Shown: positions 58,998 through 64,000 of the stretch, piece after piece
Numbering within the stretch: position 1 is the stretch's first letter
Layout: each line of letters opens with the position of its first letter
Source: Pseudomonadota bacterium
GTDB lineage: Bacteria > Myxococcota_A > Polyangia > Haliangiales > Haliangiaceae
DNA: 64,000 nucleotides
Direction: 5' to 3'
Assembly: GCA_023428295.1 (NCBI GenBank)
Contig: JAEYYV010000220.1
Location: 1-64,000 of the forward strand
Notes under the pieces: generated by a model
Databases searched by the model: none
The model's input: only the letters and a program-made list of their open reading frames with translations
Told to the model about the DNA's origin: nothing
Made by a program: the position numbers and the translations under genes

Positions 58998-60274
58998 TGC
59001 TGAAGCAACTGCGTTACGGAACTGCGGAGGCCGCCGCCATCCTCGATCGCACGACGCGCATGGCCGGCGAGACCGACGCGCAGGTCGCCGCGATCCTCAC
59101 GGAAGTGCGCTTGCGCGGTGATGACGCCGTCGCGGACTACACGCGTCGCTTCGACAAGCGCGAGCCCGCGGCGGATGTTCCCGACAACTCGTACGAGGTC
59201 TCGCGCGATCGATGGGAGACGCTCGCGGGGCAGGTCAGCGCGCCGGTGCACGATGCGCTCGAGCTCGCGGCGCGGCGCATTCGTTCGTTTCACGAGCGCC
59301 AACTCGATCCCGAAGTGGACGTCACCCTCGACGGCGTGCGCCTCGAGCTGCGCGTCACGCCGCTCGCACGCGTGGGCCTCTACGTGCCCGGCGGTACCGC
59401 GCGCTATCCGTCGAGCGTGCTGATGACCGCGATCCCCGCCAAGGTCGCCGGCGTCGGCGAGGTGATCATGGTGACGCCGGGTGCATCGCCGGAGACGCTG
59501 CTCGCGGCGCGACTGGCGCACGTGGACCGCGTGTTCGAGATCGGCGGCGCACAAGCGATCGGCGCTCTCGCGTACGGCACGCGCACCGTGCCGCGCGTCG
59601 ACAAGATCGTGGGCCCGGGCAACGCGTGGGTCGCATCCGCGAAGCGCCAGGTCTATGGCGAGGTCGACATCGATTCGATCGCCGGCCCGTCCGAGGTGCT
59701 GATCATCGCCGACGACACGGCGAACCCCGCGTGGGTCGCGGCGGATCTGATCGCGCAGGCCGAGCACGACACCGAAGCGCGCGCGATCCTCGTCACCACG
59801 TCGTCGCAGATGGCGTCGTACGTCGCCGCCGAGCTCGTCACCCAGACCGCGACGCTGCCGCGCGAGGACATCGCGCAGAAGTCGCTGCGCACCCACGGCG
59901 CCGCGATCATCGTCGGATCGATCGACGACGCGATCGCCTTCGCCAACGCGTACGCGCCCGAGCACCTCGAGCTGCAGATCGAGAACGCCCGCGAGCACGC
60001 CGCGCGCTGCACCACATCGGGCGCGATCTTCGTCGGGCCGTACTCGTCGGAGGCCGCGGGCGATTACCTCGCCGGCGCGAACCACGTGCTGCCCACCGGT
60101 GGTGCCGGCCGCTACGCGTCGCCGCTCGGCGTGCACGACTTCCGCAAGCGCACCTCGATCATCGAGTACTCGGCCGACGCCGCCGCCGCGCACGCGTCGT
60201 CGATCTCCACGCTCGCCGCCTCCGAGGGCCTCGACGGCCACGGCCGCTCCGCGCTCATGCGAGCGAAGCGGTGA
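58997..60274 (+). CDS. hisD: Histidinol dehydrogenase
   Basis: Catalyses the last two steps of histidine synthesis, histidinol to histidine, using NAD and zinc. The 425-residue product has the family blocks: [48 protein letters not shown], the zinc-site region QAEHDTEA and the catalytic pair in [11 protein letters not shown] start at 58997, overlapping the lipoprotein stop by one base. Its stop overlaps the hisC start as GTGA. Other his genes are not in the window, so the histidine pathway is split in this genome. Confidence 0.96.
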   Translation: MLKQLRYGTAEAAAILDRTTRMAGETDAQVAAILTEVRLRGDDAVADYTRRFDKREPAADVPDNSYEVSRDRWETLAGQVSAPVHDALELAARRIRSFHERQLDPEVDVTLDGVRLELRVTPLARVGLYVPGGTARYPSSVLMTAIPAKVAGVGEVIMVTPGASPETLLAARLAHVDRVFEIGGAQAIGALAYGTRTVPRVDKIVGPGNAWVASAKRQVYGEVDIDSIAGPSEVLIIADDTANPAWVAADLIAQAEHDTEARAILVTTSSQMASYVAAELVTQTATLPREDIAQKSLRTHGAAIIVGSIDDAIAFANAYAPEHLELQIENAREHAARCTTSGAIFVGPYSSEAAGDYLAGANHVLPTGGAGRYASPLGVHDFRKRTSIIEYSADAAAAHASSISTLAASEGLDGHGRSALMRAKR

Positions 60275-61347
60275 GCGACGACGAGCTTGGCCCGCTGCTC
60301 GCGCGTGTCCCTGACGTTCTGCGCGGATCGAGCGCGTATCACGTGGCGCAGCCTCCGCGCGTGGTCGCCAAGCTCGACGCCAACGAGCTGCCCTATGGCC
60401 TCCCGCCGGAGCTGCGCCAGAAGCTCGCGAGCGCGCTCGCCGAGGTCGCGCTCGAGCGGTATCCCGATCCCAACGCGCGCCGGTTGCGCGCACTGCTCGT
60501 CGAGCGGCTGAACTGCGAGGCCGGCGTGAACATCACCGGCGAGCAGCTCGTGTTCGGCAACGGCAGCGACGAGCTGATCGCGATGCTCGCGAACGCGTTC
60601 CCCGGACCGCTGCTCTATCCGTCGCCATCGTTCGTCTACTACAAGCTCGCCGCCATCGCGCGCGGGCTCCCCGCGGTGGAAGTCCCGCTCACGGATCGCT
60701 TCGAGCTCGACGAGCCCGCGCTGATCGCGGCGATCGAGTCGTATCACCCGAGCATCGTGTTCCTCGCGCTGCCGAACAACCCGACGGGCACGCTGTGGCG
60801 ACCGCAGATCGCGACCGAGCTCGCCGCGCGTTTTCCGAGCACGGTGATCGTCTCCGACGAGGCGTACCTCGCGTACGCGCAGGTCTCGAACATCGCCGCG
60901 CTCGCCGACCACCCGAACCTCGTCGTGATGCGCACGTTCTCGAAGATCGGCCTCGCCGGCATGCGCGTCGGATTCACGATCCAGAGCAAGGCGATCGCGA
61001 GCGTGCTCGAGAAGGTGCGCCCGCCATACAACGTCTCGTCGCTCGATCAGCGCGCGGCCGAGATCGCGCTCGAGCACGCGATGGATTGGTGCGACGAGCA
61101 AGCGGGTCATGTGGTCGCCGAACGCGGCCGCCTCGCGACCGCACTCGCCGCGAAGGGCTTCGACGTGTTCCCGTCGGCGGCGAACCTGGTGCTCGTTCGA
61201 GTCGGAGACGCGCCGTCGCTCTACGCGAAGCTCCTCGACGCCGGCATTGTCGTGCGGTTTTTTGGGACCGCAGGCCCTCTCGCGGGATGCCTTCGCATCA
61301 CCGTTGGAACACCCTCGGAGAACGATGCTCTCCTCGCAGCACTGTGA
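60271..61347 (+). CDS. hisC: Histidinol-phosphate aminotransferase
   Basis: Transfers an amino group from glutamate to imidazole-acetol phosphate, giving histidinol phosphate, with pyridoxal phosphate. The 358-residue product has aminotransferase class I/II marks: [11 protein letters not shown] at the N-terminus, [31 protein letters not shown], and the PLP lysine in [17 protein letters not shown] start at 60271, coupled to hisD by a 4-base overlap. The large reading frame upstream is antisense or out-of-frame to hisD and not real. The gene ends 21 bases after the last catalytic region with no terminator seen. Confidence 0.95.
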   Translation: MSDDELGPLLARVPDVLRGSSAYHVAQPPRVVAKLDANELPYGLPPELRQKLASALAEVALERYPDPNARRLRALLVERLNCEAGVNITGEQLVFGNGSDELIAMLANAFPGPLLYPSPSFVYYKLAAIARGLPAVEVPLTDRFELDEPALIAAIESYHPSIVFLALPNNPTGTLWRPQIATELAARFPSTVIVSDEAYLAYAQVSNIAALADHPNLVVMRTFSKIGLAGMRVGFTIQSKAIASVLEKVRPPYNVSSLDQRAAEIALEHAMDWCDEQAGHVVAERGRLATALAAKGFDVFPSAANLVLVRVGDAPSLYAKLLDAGIVVRFFGTAGPLAGCLRITVGTPSENDALLAAL

Positions 61348-61565
61348 CGGTCGCTGCGGCCCGCTGGTGTGAGCGTTCACCTACCCGGGTGCGCTGTGTC
61401 GAAACCCTTGGGGACAGTCATCCCCGCTATGGGACCGACGCCCTCGGCCTCGTCGGGAGCATCGGGTTCAGTTCCTCGACGAGATCCGCGATTTCAACGA
61501 GTTCGGCCTCGTGATCGTGCTGAAGACGCACATGCCCTAGGTCTTGCATGATGGTTCCTGTAACA
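61348..61565. other. Gap after hisC; no convincing gene
   Basis: About 218 bases with no plausible start. One frame ending at 61540 reads EHRVQFLDEIRDFNEFGLVI and then VLKTHMP, which distantly recalls the C-terminal strand of polysaccharide deacetylases, but it is short and has no beginning. No strong hairpin is evident. The promoter for the following lipoprotein pair probably lies near its right end. Confidence 0.5.
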
Positions 61566-61994
61566 ATGGTAGTCGTGCGAGTCAGCCTCCTCGCTTCTTT
61601 GGTTGCCGTCGTCGCTGCATGCGATGTCGGCGAGGTCCCCATCAATGGTGGTGGTGGCGGCGCCGATGCGGGCGGCGGCAGTGGTGATCCACAGGCCGCC
61701 GCGATGTACACGGCGATGGTCGTGCCGATCGTCGGTCCCGCCGGGAAGAACTGCACGCAGGCCGCCTGCCACGCCGTGCAGCCACCGGTGATGGACTCGT
61801 TCGAGTCACTCACCGCCAACGGCGCCAACCCCACCTATGCGCGGAAGCCGGCCTCGTCGAACCGGTTGTTCACGGGCCCGGTGACGATCGACGCCGAGGG
61901 AAAGCACCCGACCGGAAATCCGCTCTCGGTTCCGTATCTCGACGCGACAGAAAAAGCGACGATCCAGATGTGGATCGACACGTACGGTATCTAG
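61566..61994 (+). CDS. Lipoprotein with a CX4CH motif
   Basis: A 142-residue exported protein with signal peptide and lipobox (VAVVAAC, C19). After a Gly/Ala/Asp-rich linker the mature part contains CTQAACHAV, a cysteine pair with four residues between and a following histidine, like an extended c-type haem site. The rest has helices (ATIQMWIDTYGI). The signal is followed by CDVGEVP, which is shared with the next gene. It may be a small haem-carrying or metal-binding protein at the surface; the haem claim needs checking, since CX4CH is non-standard. Start may be at 61548 instead. Confidence 0.7.
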   Translation: MVVVRVSLLASLVAVVAACDVGEVPINGGGGGADAGGGSGDPQAAAMYTAMVVPIVGPAGKNCTQAACHAVQPPVMDSFESLTANGANPTYARKPASSNRLFTGPVTIDAEGKHPTGNPLSVPYLDATEKATIQMWIDTYGI

Positions 61995-62016
61995 GCTTCC
62001 TGTATCTAGGCTCCCT
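61987..62016. repeat. 15-base tandem duplication between two lipoprotein genes
   Basis: GTATCTAGGCTTCCT (61987-62001) is repeated with one change as GTATCTAGGCTCCCT (62002-62016). The first copy contains the stop codon of the upstream gene and the second sits directly before the next ATG (62017), so the duplication sets the spacing between the two genes. Confidence 0.75.
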
Positions 62017-62547
62017 ATGACTCGTCACGCGTCGATCTCGATTCTCTTCGCGTTCGCGGCGTGTGACCTCGGTGAGGTTCCTCCCGTCGGTGGAGTGACC
62101 GACGCTGCCACCGGTACCGACGGCAGTGCGGTGCTCGCGTGCATCGATCGCGGAACGCCGGGCCAAGCGCACATCCACGCGACCGGCGGAACGTCCAACC
62201 AAGGACAAGCCTGCATGGGCGCCGGCTGTCACATCGTCGGCGGTACCGGGCCGCTGTTCGGTGCGATGGGCACCGTGTACAAGGCCGACGGCGTCACGCC
62301 AAATCCGGGCGCGGCGGTTCGCATCTCGTACGGCGGGATGACCAAGGTCGCGATCACGGACAGCGACGGAAACTTCACGTTCTCGGAGACGCTCACCACG
62401 CAGGTCACGTTCCCGTCGAAGACCGACGCGAGCGGGTGTCCGACGGATCCGGTGCACATGGTCACGCCGCTCGGCACCGCGGCGGACATGAACTGCAACC
62501 GCGGCGGCTGCCACGACGTGCAGACCAACCGCATCAACTTCGAGTAG
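62017..62547 (+). CDS. Lipoprotein with two CX4CH motifs
   Basis: A 176-residue exported protein with a short signal and lipobox (FAFAAC, C16), continuing CDLGEVPPVGG, which resembles the neighbour's CDVGEVPINGG. Two CX4CH sites are seen: CMGAGCHIVG near the middle and CNRGGCHDVQ near the C-terminus. A strand-rich module lies between (TVYKADGVTPNPGAAVRIS, TDSDGNFTFSE). It is a paralogue-like partner of the preceding gene with one more site. Related proteins may bind haem or another metal through these sites; direct proof is lacking. Confidence 0.75.
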   Translation: MTRHASISILFAFAACDLGEVPPVGGVTDAATGTDGSAVLACIDRGTPGQAHIHATGGTSNQGQACMGAGCHIVGGTGPLFGAMGTVYKADGVTPNPGAAVRISYGGMTKVAITDSDGNFTFSETLTTQVTFPSKTDASGCPTDPVHMVTPLGTAADMNCNRGGCHDVQTNRINFE

Positions 62548-62553
62548 CGCGCG

Positions 62554-63792
62554 CTACTTCTTCTTCGCGGCGATCAGGCGCGTATACGCCTCGGCCGCGC
62601 TCTGGCAGACCTGCTGGAACACGCCGACCTGGATCGCCGACAGATCCGCCGGGCCGTGGCCATAGACGATGTTCACGACGCGCTTGCCGATCGAGATCGT
62701 CCCGGCAGCGACAAACGCGGGCTCGGAGCAGCCGAGCACCTTGTACAGATACGAGTTCACCGTCGACGGCGTGAGCGCGCCGTGGAACACGCCGTTGTCC
62801 GCGGCGATCGCCGACTGTGCGACCGACGGCGCGTCGAGCGGGATCAAGATGTGCTCGACGTTCGCGTAGCCGGGCAGGTTGCCGATCGCCTTCCAGCCGA
62901 ACGCCATGTTGTCGCGCACGGTGAACACGACCGAGGCCGCGAACGTGGACGACGCGAAGCCGAGCAGCGCCTCGACGATCGTGGTGCGATCCGTCGCGGT
63001 GGCGAGGTTTCGCATCACCACGTCTCCCGTGATCGGCGAGACGGCGGTAGGGGCCGCGATCGGCGGAATCGTCGACGGTCCGGTACGCGTGCGCGGCTGC
63101 GCGGTGACCTGCGGCGCTGCTTCTGCTTGCGGGGCGTCGTCGGCGTCCAGCGTGTCGATGAGATCGTAGGCGTCGAGCTCGATCGCCTCCGAGTCGTCGA
63201 ACATCTTCGCCATCTTCATGCTGCGGAGGCGCGGGCGCGGTCCCGGCGCAGCCACGGGCGACGCGGGCACCGGCGGCAACCCTGGTAGCGGCGGCGCGGG
63301 CAGCCCGACATCGACGGAGCTCTCGTCGCCGCGCGGCGCATCCGAGAACTTCACGTAGCGCGGCGGGCGAGCGACGCCGTAATACCGCTCGATGTAGTAG
63401 TAGATGCGGACCTCGGGCGCGACGCGCGGCAGCACGCGATACCCCGTGATCTGGTTCAGCGCTTCGAGGGTCGCGAAATCGTGCGGATCTTCGATCGCCG
63501 CGATCAGCTGCCGGTCCTGCACCACGAGGGGCACGCACTTGTGCTTGAACGCTTGCTGCGGCTGCAGGAGGCGCACGGCGGCGCGCTTGGCTCGCTCGAG
63601 CATCGCGCCCGTCGCGATCGGAATGCCGAGCTCGAGCCCGAGGTAGACGGTGAGCGCCTCGAGATCGATGAGCCCGTGCTCGAACAGGACCGTTCCGATC
63701 CGCCCACCATCACGCGCCTGATACTTGAGCGCAGCGTCGAGTTGGGCTTCGCTGAGTCGCCCATCTCGTACGAGCATCTCGCCGAGCTTCAT
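62554..63792 (-). CDS. MshEN-domain protein with C-terminal GAF-like domain
   Basis: A 412-residue cytoplasmic protein. The N-terminal 150 residues match the MshEN (GspE/PilB N-terminal) module: KLGEMLVRDGRLSEAQLDAA, GGRIGTVLFEHGLID, then a LLQPQQAFKHKCVPLVV segment. In MshE such modules bind c-di-GMP. The middle is Pro/Ala-rich, and the last 160 residues look like a GAF-type sensing domain (VVFTVRDNMAFGWKAIGNLPG, ILIPLDAPSV). There is no ATPase domain, so it is a stand-alone reader rather than a pilus motor. It converges on the CX4CH gene with six bases between. Confidence 0.85.
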   Translation of the reverse strand: MKLGEMLVRDGRLSEAQLDAALKYQARDGGRIGTVLFEHGLIDLEALTVYLGLELGIPIATGAMLERAKRAAVRLLQPQQAFKHKCVPLVVQDRQLIAAIEDPHDFATLEALNQITGYRVLPRVAPEVRIYYYIERYYGVARPPRYVKFSDAPRGDESSVDVGLPAPPLPGLPPVPASPVAAPGPRPRLRSMKMAKMFDDSEAIELDAYDLIDTLDADDAPQAEAAPQVTAQPRTRTGPSTIPPIAAPTAVSPITGDVVMRNLATATDRTTIVEALLGFASSTFAASVVFTVRDNMAFGWKAIGNLPGYANVEHILIPLDAPSVAQSAIAADNGVFHGALTPSTVNSYLYKVLGCSEPAFVAAGTISIGKRVVNIVYGHGPADLSAIQVGVFQQVCQSAAEAYTRLIAAKKK

Positions 63793-63832
63793 CTAAATGC
63801 GAACGTATCACGGTCGTGCTACTGCACCAGAA

Positions 63833-64000
63833 ATGCGCCATTGGTGGATGGCCCTCGTGGCCATGGGACTCGGTTGCGGCGGCAAGAAAGACACGCCGCC
63901 CGAGCCCCCTGTGGCCGGAAGACCGACGACAAACCCCGTCACGGGCTCCGAGGAGCCTGCACCTATAGAAGCGCCGGTCTTTCCGGCCAGCACGCGCTCG
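63833..64000 (+). CDS. Lipoprotein, N-terminal part only (runs off window)
   Basis: The reading frame opens at the ATG at 63833 with MRHWWMALVAMGLGCGGKK, a short signal with lipobox GLGC, and continues to the last base without a stop. The visible mature part is a Pro/Thr/Glu-rich linker (TPPEPPVAGRPTTNPVTGSE). The functional domain lies beyond the window. It is divergent from the MshEN gene, with 40 bases between starts. Confidence 0.72.
   Translation, partial: MRHWWMALVAMGLGCGGKKDTPPEPPVAGRPTTNPVTGSEEPAPIEAPVFPASTRS

Noticed and set aside
59212..60270. Long open frame ahead of hisC
   Set aside because: It overlaps hisD in another frame and has shadow composition (Arg-rich); hisC starts at the GTG at 60271.

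Overview
The window is GC-rich throughout (roughly two thirds G+C by eye), densely coded on both strands, uses many GTG starts with weak or absent Shine-Dalgarno sequences, and carries no rRNA, tRNA, insertion sequence, prophage or CRISPR array that I can see. Six Hanks-type Ser/Thr kinases or kinase-like proteins, an FHA-sigma54 activator, an FHA-DUF4388 protein, a Roadblock/LC7 protein, an MshEN-domain protein, many lipoproteins with short Cys-containing signal peptides, and a metalloprotease ending in a MYXO-CTERM-like tail all point to a chromosomal segment of a myxobacterium (phylum Myxococcota), probably of the Polyangia/Haliangium-Kofleria side. That placement is inference from gene content only.

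Layout. 0.3-3.9 kb: FAD-linked oxidase, membrane protein and Ser/Thr kinase, all on the minus strand. 3.9-8.6 kb: a DUF1111 di-haem lipoprotein, then argH-lysA (translationally coupled) facing a dienelactone hydrolase. 8.6-13.6 kb: kinase plus overlapping TPR partner, ammonium transporter, XRE-cupin regulator. 13.6-16.2 kb: uracil block (upp, a 55-residue membrane peptide, a DUF1688/URC4-like gene, a truncated GIDE-like peptide) with a repeat-rich leader. 16.2-20.3 kb: lipoprotein, AmpG-like MFS transporter, AraC regulator coupled to a Cys-rich lipoprotein, secreted protein, FliJ/YscO-like coiled coil.

20.3-29.3 kb is the densest signalling region: an active-looking kinase, an FHA-sigma54 enhancer-binding protein, a 1,017-residue PEGA-domain pseudokinase (HRD replaced by HLG), a divergent protein ending in a degenerate WGR domain, a lipase-like hydrolase and an FHA-DUF4388 protein. 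Phosphothreonine output by the kinase and FHA reading by the sigma54 activator would make a phospho-relay to transcription; this is inferred from adjacency. 29.4-34.3 kb: Nudix hydrolase, GH35-like glycosidase, PI-PLC-like lipoprotein. 34.3-40.2 kb: unknown protein, stand-alone receiver, a large kinase-zinc ribbon-ATPase-TPR sensor, and a thiolase.

40.2-43.5 kb holds unrecognised genes and an EF-hand lipoprotein. 43.5-46.9 kb is a divergent pair: a kinase that begins with an anti-sigma-type zinc-binding motif, and a sigma-70-family factor. 46.9-56.6 kb carries exported enzymes: two HExxH proteases, an S9 peptidase coupled to truC, and an OafB-like acyltransferase, plus a Roadblock protein. 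56.7-61.3 kb: metK with a long basic tail and its terminator, a lipoprotein, and hisD-hisC. 61.5-64 kb: two related CX4CH lipoproteins, an MshEN-domain protein and the start of another lipoprotein cut by the window end.

The best leads for something new are the pseudokinase/WGR-like divergent pair, the zinc-finger kinase/sigma factor pair, the CX4CH lipoprotein pair, the MetK tail, and the TGTCGCA repeats ahead of the uracil genes.
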